DNA of 64,000 bases from Pseudomonadota bacterium (GTDB lineage Bacteria; Pseudomonadota; Gammaproteobacteria; Xanthomonadales; Wenzhouxiangellaceae), in contig CP053448.1 of NCBI GenBank assembly GCA_013285445.1, positions 372,001 through 436,000 of the forward strand, written 5' to 3'. Position 1 is the stretch's first letter. The number at the start of each line of letters is the position of its first letter. The notes under the pieces were generated by a model. That model ran no database searches and had not been told where the DNA came from. It worked only from the letters and a program-made list of their open reading frames with translations. Below are positions 27,242 through 36,929 of the stretch, piece after piece. The position numbers and the translations under genes are program-made.

Positions 27242-27417
27242 GACCTGCTCCTGAGGCGATGTCTCAGAGACTAGCCACCCGCACGGCCCGGGGTCAAGCC
27301 CCTGAATACGCCTGCCCGCGCCGCCTGGCCAGCTCGACACGGGCCCGTTCCTGGCCCTTGCATTCGTGCCTTTGGGGCACACGCCTCAGGGTCTCGCAAT
27401 GAGGATTCATCCTTTTC

Positions 27418-27688
27418 CTAGTGGTCCTTCAACCTGATAATTTAGGGTTCAGTTGGTCTGTCAGCGTTCAGGGCAAGGCGCGGCTCGCAGTGAATGGCCA
27501 TAGCCCTTTACAAGAGCCGGAACGCAGCCATGGACGCTGACAGGCCAACCCTTCGGGCGCTCCTGTAGCGCTCCGCTGCTGCGTTCCGCCGCTTGGCAAG
27601 GGCTACGGCCATTCCCTGCGCGGCGCGCCTTGCAGTGGAGCGCTACAGGAACGCTGAACCCTAAACTATCAGGTTGAAGGACCACTAG
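27418..27688. repeat. CTAG-ended palindromic element, family B copy 2
   Basis: 271 bp, differing from copy B1 at a single position that I could see (CTAAACTAT against CTAAATTAT in the right terminal repeat). CTAG is at 27418-27421 and 27685-27688. It lies between the divergent cfa and djlA genes and ends 4 bases before the djlA ATG. The right terminal repeat contains GAAGGA at 27676-27681, placed as a possible ribosome binding site for djlA. The near-identity of two copies 21 kb apart points to recent movement or gene conversion. Confidence 0.9.
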
Positions 27689-27692
27689 TATC

Positions 27693-28493
27693 ATGAGCCG
27701 CATGGGACTGTTTGTTGTCATTGGCGGTCTGGTCGGGTTGTTCGCGGGCGGGGTCAGTGGCTTGTTCGCGGGTGCCGCGGTCGGGTACGGCATCGGCGTG
27801 TTGATGCTGCGGGTGTTGTTGCCGCATGGCCGGGGCGTCATCGAGAAGCAGTTCCTGGTGTCGACTTTTGCGGTCATGGGGGCGCTGTGCAAGGCCGACG
27901 GTCGCGTCTCCCGGGACGAAATCCGCGTCGCCGAGCATTTCTTCGGGCAGCTCGGCTTGTCGCCGGACCAGCGCAAGGTAGCCCGGGCTGCATTCAATCG
28001 CGGCAAGGCGCCTGGTTTCGACCTTGCAGCGGAGATCGAGCGCCTGCGCAGCGTCGTTCGCAGCAATCCGGCACTTCTTCAGCTGTTCCTGCAGATCCAG
28101 TTCTCCGCAATCGCCGCCGACGGCCTGCTGCACGATGCAGAACGTCGCCTGCTGCGCCGGGTGGCGCGACTCCTGGGGCTTGCCGAGGCAGATGTCAATC
28201 GCCTGGAAGCGATGCTGAGCGGGGCGGCGGGAGCGGCACCGGGGCAGGATGCCGGCGGTCACGCCCCATCCTCGCTGGATGATGCCTACGCAACCCTGGG
28301 CGTGAAACCGTCGGCGAGTGATGCCGAGGTCAAGAAGGCCTACCGCCGCCTGATGAGCCGATACCACCCCGACAAGCTGGCCAGCCAGGGTCTGCCCGAC
28401 GGCATGCGCAAGATGGCGAAAGAGCGCGTGCGCCAGGTGCGCGGCGCCTACGACCGGATCAAGCAGGCCCGGCAGGGCCGAGAGGCCGCTTGA
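27693..28493 (+). CDS. djlA: DjlA-type membrane co-chaperone
   Basis: 266 residues. A Gly-rich hydrophobic segment (residues 5-45) anchors the protein. A TerB-like helical domain follows (KADGRVSRDEIRVAEHFF), and the C-terminal J domain has the HPD motif in YHPDKLASQG. This is the DjlA order: membrane anchor, TerB, J domain. It stimulates DnaK ATPase at the inner membrane. The start codon lies only 4 bases from the end of element B2, whose terminal repeat probably supplies the ribosome binding site and has displaced the original upstream region. Confidence 0.9.
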   Translation: MSRMGLFVVIGGLVGLFAGGVSGLFAGAAVGYGIGVLMLRVLLPHGRGVIEKQFLVSTFAVMGALCKADGRVSRDEIRVAEHFFGQLGLSPDQRKVARAAFNRGKAPGFDLAAEIERLRSVVRSNPALLQLFLQIQFSAIAADGLLHDAERRLLRRVARLLGLAEADVNRLEAMLSGAAGAAPGQDAGGHAPSSLDDAYATLGVKPSASDAEVKKAYRRLMSRYHPDKLASQGLPDGMRKMAKERVRQVRGAYDRIKQARQGREAA

Positions 28494-28501
28494 CGGGTTG
28501 T

Positions 28502-28540
28502 ATTGACCCGGCAGCCAAATGCATGAATTGCCGGGTCAAT
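28502..28540 (+). repeat. Perfect 12-bp hairpin after djlA
   Basis: ATTGACCCGGCA pairs perfectly with TGCCGGGTCAAT across a 15-base loop, 8 bases after the djlA stop codon. There is no T-run. The first arm is shared with the dispersed sequence at 23444-23477. The rest of 28541-28876 shows no supported gene. Confidence 0.7.
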
Positions 28541-28876
28541 GCGCGGCCGGCAGCATCGGACTGATCGGGATGGCCCGACTCGACGGCGACATTGGGCGTA
28601 GCCTCGGCTACCAGCCGGACACGCGGCTGGCGACCGACCAGGTACCTGCTCTCGCGGCTGGCCAATGGCGGTTCATTGCCTTGGACGGTCCGCTCGTCGA
28701 CGTTCAGCGGCGGCAGTGCCCCGACCGCGCAGGTTGGTCGTTCCGTGATCGACGTAGACGGTGATCATGCGCCCTGTCCGGTCAGCCGCTCGATGTCACC
28801 ATTGCTGCCTGCATTTCGTTTACCGAAAAAGAGCCCATTGAAGTTTCCATGATCGAAGATTCAGAGGCGTTCGAGC

Positions 28877-31021
28877 ATGCGCAGTCTAATCGGCGCGAAG
28901 TCATTGCAACTCTTGGTCCCCCTCGCGGCACTGGCCTGCTGGGCAATCCCCGCCAATGCGGGCCCGATCCCGGCCACCGTCAGTGGCACGATCACCGAGG
29001 CCGGAATCGGCACGGCCATCAGCGGCGTCACGGTTGTCGCCTTCAACATTGACCAAAACCAGGTCGTCGACGAGGCGCTGGCCGATTCCGCGGGCGCCTA
29101 CAGCCTCAGCATACCGGTCGATTCGGGCAGCACGCGCACCGTGCTGATCGAGGCCGCCGGACCTGATCACGCGCCCGCGCGCTATGGCGCCATCGCTACG
29201 CCGGACTGTTTCTTCGGCTGTTACCACGGTAGCGCAGGCGGCGAGAAGGTCCTCGCTCCCGGTGACAGCCTGAGCGGCATCGATCTGGCGCTGACAGCCG
29301 GCGGCCGCATTGCCGGGACCATTACCGAGGCCGGCTCGGGTGATCCGCTGCCGGGAGCGACGATTGAGCCGTTGGCGCTGAACGCCTATGCCTATTCGGT
29401 TCATTTTCACGGCATAAGCGATGCTGCTGGCGCCTACGAGATCCCGCTGGCCCTGGCTCCGGGCAACTGGCATGTCCACGCCATACCTGACAGCAGCGCC
29501 GGCAACTGGGTCATCGAGGCCTGGAACGACCGGCTCTGCCAGCATCGCCGCTGCCCCATTCTCGATACCGATACGGTCGGCGTCGCCGCCGGTGGCGTGA
29601 CGACCGGAATCGATTTCGATCTGCAGCCTGGCGCCACCATTTCCGGCACGCTGACGGCCGATCCGGTCAACCGGATCGTCCGGCTCTGGGATGCCGCCGG
29701 GCTAATGCTCGATCAGCGCGTGCTGCTGTCCGCGTCGGATACCGGCTGGGCATTCCCGGGCCTGGCCGGCGGCAGCTATTTCGTCGAACTCGGACCGGTC
29801 ACCTCACTCAGCCCCCATGTGCGGCAATTGCACAACGGCCTGCCCTGCCCGTTCGGCGGCTGCGCACGGGCCCGGGGCAGCGCGCTTACAGTGGCACCCG
29901 GTGCCACGCTGAACGCTGGCAGCTTTTCGCTGACGCTCGGCGGCCAGATCGAAGGCACGATCGTCGATGACGCTACCGGTACCGTGCCGGTGGCGGCCGG
30001 CGGCGGCCAGCAGATCTACGACATCATCGACGCCTCCGGCCAGGTCATCGGCGGCGGCCCAATCATCGAGGATTCCGGCGCCATCGTCATCCGCCCGTCC
30101 TCCGGCCTGCCGCCGGGTGACTACTACCTGCGCACCTGGAACGAGTGGTTGGGGCGCGGCATCGGTCAGGACAATTTCGGCGGCGAATTCCATCTGCCCG
30201 GCTACAGTGACGCCCTCGCGCCGGATCAACCCTGCAGCGGCGTCATCTGCAATCTCGGCGCCGTCACGCCGATTTCCGTGACGGCCGGGGCAACGTCGTC
30301 AGTGACGGTGCGGCTGCAGACCGGCAGGTTGATTTCCGGCAGCGTGGTCGTTGACGCCACCAGCGATCCGATCGAGCATGCCATCGTCAAACTGTTCGAT
30401 GCCTCGGGCCGGTATGTGACCGGCGCACTGACCGACGGTGCCGGCGAATTCGAGCTGGGCGTCTTTCCGTCCGGTAACTACCGCTTGCGCACGCCGTGTC
30501 GGCCCAGCTCGGGCCGGGACATTTCGGCTTCAGTCATGCCTATTTCGACCGCGTTTACGGCGCGGCCGGTCACTGCTCCGAGGCCCTGTGCGATCTGTCC
30601 GCCGGCAGCCTGATCAGTCTCGACGGCAGCGCCGACGCCGGTCCGTTCGAACTGCGTGTGACCGCCGGTCCGGTCATCCGCGGCCGCATGGCCCACTAGC
30701 GGCGATTTCGTGGGTCGCTACCGGGTCAACCCCAACACCGGGCGCTTCCAGACCACCGCACTGCCGGCCGGTACCTACACTCTGGCACCAGAAGTCTCGC
30801 CGGTGTTCGTGCCGGTCGCGCTCACCAGCTCACGCCGCGCACGCGCACCGGAGGCGGTCGGCGACACGGATTCCGATGTCGGCACACTGCGCCGGGCAGA
30901 CGGTCGCACCGACGGCAGCGAAGTGACGATTGCCGATAGCGATGTTGATGTCGAGCTTGGCGTCATCGATGGCGGCTTCGACCGCATCTTCGGCGACGAT
31001 TTCGACCAACCGGAATCCTGA
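28877..31021 (+). pseudogene. Broken secreted protein with carboxypeptidase-regulatory-like repeats
   Basis: The frame from 28877 starts with a signal peptide (ending IPANAG) and carries repeated beta-sandwich modules opening GTITEAGIGTAISGVTV, GTITEAGSGDPLPGATI, GTIVDDATGTV and GSVVVDATSDPIEHAIV. About residue 536 (near 30485) the homologous frame shifts by one base, so the original frame ends early at 30613 in unrelated residues. Coding resumes in the shifted frame (FGFSHAYFDRVYG) until a TAG at 30697-30699. Beyond this the first frame resumes and runs to 31021, ending FDRIFGDDFDQPES. The 17 bases before and including the TAG match the right end of a family C element. The C-terminal IFGDDFD resembles the IFxDGFE tail of secreted proteins in related bacteria. 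At least two lesions make it a pseudogene unless they are sequencing errors. Confidence 0.75.
30683..30699. repeat. 17-bp remnant of a family C element end
   Basis: GCCGCATGGCCCACTAG is identical to the terminal 17 bases of family C elements, including CTAG. No left end is present, and the reading frame before and after differs, so this is likely a scar of an insertion followed by imprecise loss. Confidence 0.8.
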
Positions 31022-31351
31022 CAGCCCGGTTTGCGGTTGCCACAGCCGATCAGGGCGATCGGCCAGCCCAGCGTTTCGGCAATGTATGCCTGGGTGTAGT
31101 AGCCAAGAAAGATCAGCAACAGCAGGACCGCTACGGTCAGCAAAGACGCCCGCCGGTTACCGCGCTCAATTGCATCCGTTCGAACGCAACGGCGATCAAC
31201 GGCAGATCCAGGGTAGGGGACTGACTGACCAGTGCGTACAAGCCGCCGGCCAGACACGATTAGGCCGGGACCATCCGGTCATCCAGTGAGCCCAACGGCC
31301 ATCACAGGGTCATTGGAGGCATCGGCCTGAGCCGGGCGAAACTCGAGAACG
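31022..31351. other. Non-coding stretch before the lipase stop
   Basis: 330 bases between the broken secreted-protein gene and the end of the convergent lipase gene. I find no supported coding region, no repeat family and no hairpin with a T-run. Confidence 0.5.
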
Positions 31352-32857
31352 TCATTGAGGGGGTTCCTGGTTATGTAACCTGATCAGCAGGCTGCCGCTG
31401 AACCCCTTTCTGTTCGACAGGGCAATGCGGTAGCCGCCGTCGACGGCTTCGGCCTCGCTGCCGCGCTTCTCGCCCCATTCCTCGTCGGTATGGTTGCAGC
31501 GCACGCGCCAGCCGTCGTTGCCCTGGGTGGCGCGAATGCACAGCGTGTCGCGATAGAGGTGTTCGCCCGGGATGGTCCGGTCGAAAAACAGAAAACCGTC
31601 GATTTCGTATTCGGTGGCGCTGACGGTCAGCTCGACGGTAAACACCAGGGTGCTGCCGCGCACGATGCGCCCGGTGTCGAGAAAGACCGAGAACAGGTAG
31701 GGCCAGCGCGGTTCGTCGAGCCCGGCCCGGTCGGGTTGCATCATCTCGTCGTATCTTCGCAGCACGGCCGAGTAGTTTGTCTTGCGTCGCTCGGTCAGGT
31801 AGTAGCTGTTGTCGTCTCCTTCGGCCGGGCGCGGAGCGACACTGGCCTCGAACCAGTAAGAGGCGCGCACCTGCCTGCCGGCGCCCATGGCGCGCTGCAC
31901 CGATGGTGGCAGGGGGAGGCGGTCAAGCTCGAGGATGGCGTCGGCGCGCACGTCGCCGAACAGGAACCGCGTGAGATTCTGGTAGCCCTCTTCGGAGTTG
32001 ACGATGCCGAACGGACCGCTGTGGGCCCGGTGAACGTAGGCGCGCGGTGCATGACGGACCGCCGCGTGGGTGATCCGGACCAGGCCGTCGCTCATCTCTC
32101 CGGCGCCCTTCGCCGACAGCCCGAAGGCGACATCGTAGTCGCGATGGTTGGTTCCGATCAGGCAGAAGAAGCGGTTCGGGTCGAAGTGGCCGTCCAGCGT
32201 CGCGACGTTGTCGTGCCGGCCGAGACTCAGATCCTCGGCCATGTTGCGGCGGTTGAAGTTGTTGATGTCCCAGATGCCGAGAAAACGGGGCACGTTGAAG
32301 CCGGCCATTTCGATGCCGTTGTGCGGCGTGGCGTAGGTGAACACCTTGTCGACGCAGCCGGCTTCGGCGCTGTCGCGCAGCGCTTCATTCTGCAGCAACG
32401 TGCGACAGATCAGTCCGCCCATCGAGTGCGCGACCAGATGAACCCGAAACTCGCGGCGGGCACCCGCGTCGTTGCCGCAGATCGCCTGACGTGCATCGGC
32501 AATCAGCTGGCGCAGGCTGTGGGCGGCTTCGAGAATCGACGGGCGCCGGCCGCTGCCGAAATCATGATCCGCCTCGTCGTAATAGCGGTGGATGAAAACG
32601 GTTCGGGCCGGCAGGTTATCCTGGCGCAGCTGACCCTGAAGATAGGCATCCTGGTAGTGGTGGTCTTTCATCAGACGGATCAGTGGCGACTCGAAATAGT
32701 GTCGCCGGACCTCGCCGGTCCACAGCTGGCGCGCCTTTGTTGCGCCGAGATTGAAACCCATGTACGGAGTGGCTGCGGTCGATTCGATTTCGTTCCGGGT
32801 CATCGCAAAGCCGCGCACGTAGATGATCGGATAGTAGGGTGGTTTGAAGGTGGCCAT
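31352..32857 (-). CDS. Alpha/beta-hydrolase, lipase-like
   Basis: 501 residues from the ATG at 32857; GGGAGGAGA lies upstream on the minus strand. The nucleophile elbow is VAHSMGGL with S145. The region just after the N-terminus (YPIIYVRGF) provides the oxyanion hole, and YATPHNG lies downstream, as in triacylglycerol-lipase-like PGAP1/LCAT relatives. No signal peptide is visible, so it may be cytoplasmic. The C-terminal 170 residues look like an all-beta domain that could bind substrate. Substrate unknown; an esterase or lipase acting on acyl esters is likely. It is divergent from the YegP-like gene. Confidence 0.75.
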   Translation of the reverse strand: MATFKPPYYPIIYVRGFAMTRNEIESTAATPYMGFNLGATKARQLWTGEVRRHYFESPLIRLMKDHHYQDAYLQGQLRQDNLPARTVFIHRYYDEADHDFGSGRRPSILEAAHSLRQLIADARQAICGNDAGARREFRVHLVAHSMGGLICRTLLQNEALRDSAEAGCVDKVFTYATPHNGIEMAGFNVPRFLGIWDINNFNRRNMAEDLSLGRHDNVATLDGHFDPNRFFCLIGTNHRDYDVAFGLSAKGAGEMSDGLVRITHAAVRHAPRAYVHRAHSGPFGIVNSEEGYQNLTRFLFGDVRADAILELDRLPLPPSVQRAMGAGRQVRASYWFEASVAPRPAEGDDNSYYLTERRKTNYSAVLRRYDEMMQPDRAGLDEPRWPYLFSVFLDTGRIVRGSTLVFTVELTVSATEYEIDGFLFFDRTIPGEHLYRDTLCIRATQGNDGWRVRCNHTDEEWGEKRGSEAEAVDGGYRIALSNRKGFSGSLLIRLHNQEPPQ

Positions 32858-33313
32858 GGCGTTCAGTCTCCTCCCGCGGTGCTGTCTGATCACCGCATCT
32901 CGTTGACCCCTTGCCCAAGCGGCACACGCACGCTTGCCTTGCCGGCTGATCCGCTCGCGGCAATCGGCGGATGATCGGCACAGCGAAGCCAGTGCACCGC
33001 ACACCGATACTGCCACGAGCGACTGCAAACTCCCAGCGCAAATGCACATCTGATTGCGCCTGCGGCGGATCCGGAGCCCTTGTCGCTGCGCCCCGGAAAA
33101 GAGTTGTGCGGATCGATAGCGATATGGAAGGCCCTGGGTGACTTGCAGTGCAGGCCCTGTTCACAGCCCGCTTGCATGAGCGCTCCAGAAACGGCCCGCG
33201 ACGTTGCCGGAAGATGCCGGCCCGGCTTGACCATGGCCGGGTTGTTGGGCGCATAATGGCGACGGCGGACGGAGGTGGTCCGACCGCACCGACTTATTGC
33301 AATAGGTGACAAC
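32858..33313. other. Intergenic region between lipase and YegP-like genes
   Basis: 456 bases between divergent genes, which must hold both promoters. I see no conserved repeat and no supported gene. A GGTGGTCC/GGACCACC-type inverted sequence is not complete here, and no -10/-35 pair stands out. Confidence 0.5.
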
Positions 33314-33646
33314 ATGGCTGGCAAGTTCGAAATCTACAAAGACAAGGCCGGTGAATTCCGCTTTCGGCTCAAGGCCTCCAACGGCCAGAATATTCTCGGC
33401 AGTGAGGGTTACGCCAAGAAGGCAAGCTGCATGAACGGGGTCGAATCGGTCAGGAAGAACTCGCAGAATCCGAAGCGTTTCGAAATCAACAAGACGCCGA
33501 CCGGCAAGTGGACATTCAGGCTGCTGGCCGCCAACGGTCAGACCATCGGCACCAGCCAGACCTATGCTTCGGAGTCGGGCTGCCGCAGCGGCACCGGGAG
33601 CGTGGCCCGGTCTTCGGCAGAGGCCACCGTCGACGATCAGACCTGA
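33314..33646 (+). CDS. YegP family protein (two DUF1508 repeats)
   Basis: 110 residues from the ATG at 33314. It consists of two tandem copies of the DUF1508 unit: GKFEIYKDKAGEFRFRLKASNGQ and, about 50 residues later, KRFEINKTPTGKWTFRLLAANGQ. Each is followed by a SEGY/SQTY segment and a conserved cysteine. Such proteins are small, soluble and of unknown function, often induced by stress. It stands alone upstream of the patatin gene, with a GC hairpin (33681-33698) between them. Confidence 0.9.
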   Translation: MAGKFEIYKDKAGEFRFRLKASNGQNILGSEGYAKKASCMNGVESVRKNSQNPKRFEINKTPTGKWTFRLLAANGQTIGTSQTYASESGCRSGTGSVARSSAEATVDDQT

Positions 33647-33714
33647 TTGCGGCTGTCGTCAGGCGGACCCGCCAAAGGACGGCCCGGCAGTCCGGGCCAG
33701 ACATTGGATCGAGC

Positions 33715-34620
33715 ATGGGCATCGGGCGGCAAGGCCTGCTGACAGTGGTGCTGTTGCTGGCCGTCTGGACGGCGCGTGCCGATGAATGCCGGCCGCCGGG
33801 CGTCGCGCTGGCTTTGGGTTCAGGCGGCGCTGCGGGCCTGGCCCACATCGCCGTCCTGGGCGTGTTCGACGAGCTCGGGATTCGTCCCGAGGCGATCGCC
33901 GGAACGAGTATCGGCGCCATCATGGGGGCGCTGTATGCGGCGGGTCTGAGCGCCGATGAAATCGAGCAGGTTTTTCGGGATTTCGGTGGATCAGCGCTCG
34001 ATCCGCTATCCGGGCTGATCGGCGACAACGGGCCGCCGGGCCTGAGCGACCTGGTCGAGATCGATCTGGCAAACGGCAGCTTTATCGACTCGGATCGCTT
34101 CATCGATTTCATTGCCTCACGCATGGAGGCGCGCAGCTTCGATCAGCTGCGCCTGCCGCTCTACCTGGTCGCCACCGACTTCTGGACCGGTCAAAGCCAT
34201 GTCTTCGAAGAGGGCGATCTGCTCAGGGCGGTCCAGGCCAGCATGGCCGTGCCGGGCCTGTTCGCGCCGGTCAAGCTGGACGACAAGCTGCTGATTGACG
34301 GCGGTACGTCGAACCCGCTGCCGGTCGACCTGCTCGAAGGCCATGACCTGGTCGTTGCCATCGACGTGACCGGTGCCCGGCAGCGCGAGACCGAAGGTCG
34401 ACCCGATGTGACTGATCTGCTGTTTTCCAGCTTCGAAATCATGCAGCAGTCCATTCTGCGCGGCAGCCTGCAAAGGCACTCGGTCGACATTTACATCAAG
34501 CCCGAGCTGACCGGCATCCGCATGCTGCATTTCGATCGCGTCGATGCCATTCTCGAACAGGCGAGGCCGGCGGCCGGGGAATTGCGAAAGCAGCTGCAGG
34601 CCCTGATCGACTGCGACTGA
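33715..34620 (+). CDS. Patatin-like phospholipase (RssA-like)
   Basis: 301 residues from the ATG at 33715. An N-terminal signal peptide ends near ARA. The patatin core has the oxyanion motif GSGGAAGLAHIAV, the nucleophile GTSIG with S65, and the catalytic D195 in IDGGTSNPLP, so the Ser-Asp dyad is intact. Such enzymes hydrolyse acyl ester bonds of lipids. With the signal peptide it should act in the periplasm or be exported. It is followed by convergent yghU with an 11-base gap. Confidence 0.88.
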   Translation: MGIGRQGLLTVVLLLAVWTARADECRPPGVALALGSGGAAGLAHIAVLGVFDELGIRPEAIAGTSIGAIMGALYAAGLSADEIEQVFRDFGGSALDPLSGLIGDNGPPGLSDLVEIDLANGSFIDSDRFIDFIASRMEARSFDQLRLPLYLVATDFWTGQSHVFEEGDLLRAVQASMAVPGLFAPVKLDDKLLIDGGTSNPLPVDLLEGHDLVVAIDVTGARQRETEGRPDVTDLLFSSFEIMQQSILRGSLQRHSVDIYIKPELTGIRMLHFDRVDAILEQARPAAGELRKQLQALIDCD

Positions 34621-34631
34621 GCGGCCGCCGC

Positions 34632-35516
34632 TCAGTCGTCATTGTCCGGTGGCCCGATTTTGTCTTGCGTGCGCAGCTCGAAGTCGCTGGGGTCGTGGCG
34701 TTCGTGCAGCTGCGTCTCGGGCCTGCCGAAGGTGCGGTTGACCATCCGGCCGCGCCGCACCGCCGGGCGCTCATCGATCGTTCGGGCCCAGCGCATCAGG
34801 TTCTCGTATTGATGGGTCTGCAGGAACTCAGCGGCATCATAGACGCGCCCGAGCGCGAGCTGTCCGTACCACGGCCAGATGACGATGTCGGCGATGGTGT
34901 AGTCGTCGCCGGCGATGTAGTCACGTTCGGCAAGCTGACGATCGAGCACGTCCAGCTGACGCTTGGTTTCCATGGTGTAGCGGTCAATGGCGTACCTGAT
35001 CTTGACCGGCGCGTAGTTGTAGAAGTGACCGAAGCCCCCGCCCAGGTACGGGGTCGCGCCCATCTGCCAGAACACCCAATTGAGGCATTCGGTGCGCCGG
35101 TGACGGTCGCTCGGCAGCAGCGTGCTGAACTTTTCGGCCAGGTAGAGCACGATGGCGCCCGATTCGAACACGCGCAGGGACGGTGTCACGCTGAGATCGA
35201 CCAGCGCCGGGATCTTGGAGTTCGGGTTGGCCCTGACAAAACCCGAGGAAAACTGCTCGCCTTCGCCGATATTGATCAGCCAGGCATCGTATTCGGCCGC
35301 CTCGATGCCCCGCTCGAGCAGCTCCTCGAACATGATGGCCGCCTTCACCCCGTTGGGCGTGGCCAGCGAATAGAGCTGATGGGGATGCCCGCCGACCGGC
35401 AGATCCTGCTCGTACTGTGCGCCGGCAGTCGGCCGGTTGATGCTGGCGAACTGTCCACTGTTGTCGTCCGGTTCCCAGCGCCAGATTTCAGGCGGGACGT
35501 AATCCTGATCGTTCAT
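34632..35516 (-). CDS. yghU: Glutathione-dependent disulfide-bond oxidoreductase YghU
   Basis: 294 residues from the ATG at 35516. The sequence follows E. coli YghU over its length: TPNGVKAAIMFEELLERG, AEYDAWLINIGEGEQFSSGF, NPNSKIPAL, FESGAILLYLAEKF-like, GGGFGHFYNYAPVKI and the C-terminal LHERHDPSDFE. YghU is a glutathione-transferase-fold enzyme that binds two glutathiones and reduces disulfides. It lies near genes for an arsenic-type regulator, a permease and a glutathione synthetase, which suggests a shared thiol-based defence role. It is on the same strand as the arsR gene, 62 bases downstream. Confidence 0.93.
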   Translation of the reverse strand: MNDQDYVPPEIWRWEPDDNSGQFASINRPTAGAQYEQDLPVGGHPHQLYSLATPNGVKAAIMFEELLERGIEAAEYDAWLINIGEGEQFSSGFVRANPNSKIPALVDLSVTPSLRVFESGAIVLYLAEKFSTLLPSDRHRRTECLNWVFWQMGATPYLGGGFGHFYNYAPVKIRYAIDRYTMETKRQLDVLDRQLAERDYIAGDDYTIADIVIWPWYGQLALGRVYDAAEFLQTHQYENLMRWARTIDERPAVRRGRMVNRTFGRPETQLHERHDPSDFELRTQDKIGPPDNDD

Positions 35517-35578
35517 GGCCGTGATTCCCTGTGATTCGCTGTCCGTTGCACAACACCTGCGGTCGGATGGCCCCGCAG

Positions 35579-35893
35579 TCAAGCCGGGGGACCGGCAGCA
35601 AAGCGCCGGTCGCCAGCGCAGCATTCGCTGTGGAGAAAACCGATCAAGGTCTCCATGGCGTCGAAGTCCAGCCGACAGTACAGGGTCCGGCCGTCGCGCA
35701 GCTGGTGAACCAGGCCGACGCCCATCATGCGCGAGAGGTGGTGCGACAGCGTCGAGCCCGGCACCGCCAGCGCCTGCTGGATCTCGCCGACCGCCACGCC
35801 GTCTGGGCCGGCGCGCACCAGGCGGCGGAAGATCGCCAGGCGGGTCGGGTGGCCGAGCTCGGCCAGTTGCGCTGCTGCGGTTTCCAGTTCCAT
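35579..35893 (-). CDS. ArsR-family regulator with vicinal cysteines
   Basis: 104 residues. The winged helix has the ArsR-type recognition segment PGSTLSHHLSRMMGVGLV and the wing RDGRTLYCRL. Cysteines are C73, C91 and C92. A C-terminal Cys-Cys pair is how Acidithiobacillus ferrooxidans ArsR and methylarsenite-specific ArsRs bind trivalent arsenicals, whereas the classic CVC in the DNA-binding helix is absent. It is divergent from the permease gene and probably represses both directions, releasing when a soft metalloid binds. It may be co-transcribed with yghU. The inducer is inferred from cysteine placement. Confidence 0.85.
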   Translation of the reverse strand: MELETAAAQLAELGHPTRLAIFRRLVRAGPDGVAVGEIQQALAVPGSTLSHHLSRMMGVGLVHQLRDGRTLYCRLDFDAMETLIGFLHSECCAGDRRFAAGPPA

Positions 35894-36002
35894 CTGCGCT
35901 TTCCTCCAGATTGGATTCGATTCTAACTTTGTCGAAATGACTTGACAATTCGATATTACCGGAAATATATTATTTCTACATTTCGAGAATGATGGAAATC
36001 AA
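35894..36002. promoter_or_regulatory. AT-rich operator region between arsR and the permease
   Basis: This 109-base gap is strikingly AT-rich compared with the very GC-rich genes on its right. It contains TTCGA-centred repeats (TTGTCGAAATGACTTGACAA and CATTTCGAGAATG) and TTGACAA. It should hold both promoters and the ArsR operator. The exact site cannot be fixed. Confidence 0.5.
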
Positions 36003-36929
36003 ATGCCGGCAAACAACCCCGCAATCAACGCCGCGGCCGCCAGCGGCCCGGGCCCGCTGCACGAGGCGGCCAGCTTCTTCGTGGTCACCTTCGCCGAACT
36101 GGCGGTGCTGTTCGTGCTCATCAGCCTGACCGTGGCCTGGCTGCGCCAGCGCCTGCCGGCCGAACGCATCCAGGCGATGCTGGCCGGGCGCAGCGGCTAC
36201 CTGGCGGCGGTCGGGCTCGGCGCAGTCACCCCGTTCTGCTCGTGCTCGACCCTGCCGATGCTCACCGGCTTGCTGCAGGCGCGCGCCGCCTTCGGGCCGG
36301 CGATGGCCTTCCTGCTCACCTCGCCGCTGCTCAACCCGTACGTGGTGGCGCTGTTCTGGCTGGTGTTCGGCGCCCAGGTCATGCTCATCTATACGCTCGT
36401 CGTGCTGGCCACCGCCATCGGCGCGGGCGTGCTGCTCGACCGGCTGGGATTCGAGCGCTACGTGACCCTGCCCGAACCGGCCGCCAGGGGCTGCACGGCG
36501 GGCGGCAGGCCGGCCTGGCGCGAACTCGGCGCGGAGGCCCTGGGCCAGCTGCGCCAGTTCCTGCCGCACCTGCTGCTGGGCGTGGCCGTGGGCGCGGTGG
36601 TGCACGGCTACGTGCCCGAGTCCCTGGTCGCGCGCCTGGCCGGCGAGCCGGCCTGGTGGCTGGTGCCGGTCGCAGCGCTCAGCGGCGTCCTGCTCTACCT
36701 GCGCGCCAGCACCATGATCCCGGTCGCCGCCAGCCTGGTCGCGAAAGGCGCCAGCCTCGGTCCCGTCCTGGCCCTGACGGTGGGCGGCGTCGGCGCCAGC
36801 CTGCCGGAGATGATCATGCTCAAGCGCCTGTTTCGCTGGCCGCTGCTGGCCGCGTTCATCGTGGTGGTGCTGGGCACCGCCTGCCTGACCGGCTACGGGC
36901 TGATGGCGCTTGACTGGAGCCGGGCATGA
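36003..36929 (+). CDS. DUF318/ArsP-like permease
   Basis: 308 residues with about eight membrane helices. The helix-2 end GAVTPFCSCSTLPM holds the C79/C81 pair typical of the ArsP_1 (PF03773) family, which exports trivalent organoarsenicals; related SO_0444-type members are annotated for copper/zinc efflux. The second half repeats the topology with GGVGASLPEM. It is divergent from the ArsR gene and its stop overlaps the start of the glutathione synthetase gene (ATGA). A thiol-reactive metalloid export role fits all three genes. The substrate is inference. Confidence 0.82.
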   Translation: MPANNPAINAAAASGPGPLHEAASFFVVTFAELAVLFVLISLTVAWLRQRLPAERIQAMLAGRSGYLAAVGLGAVTPFCSCSTLPMLTGLLQARAAFGPAMAFLLTSPLLNPYVVALFWLVFGAQVMLIYTLVVLATAIGAGVLLDRLGFERYVTLPEPAARGCTAGGRPAWRELGAEALGQLRQFLPHLLLGVAVGAVVHGYVPESLVARLAGEPAWWLVPVAALSGVLLYLRASTMIPVAASLVAKGASLGPVLALTVGGVGASLPEMIMLKRLFRWPLLAAFIVVVLGTACLTGYGLMALDWSRA

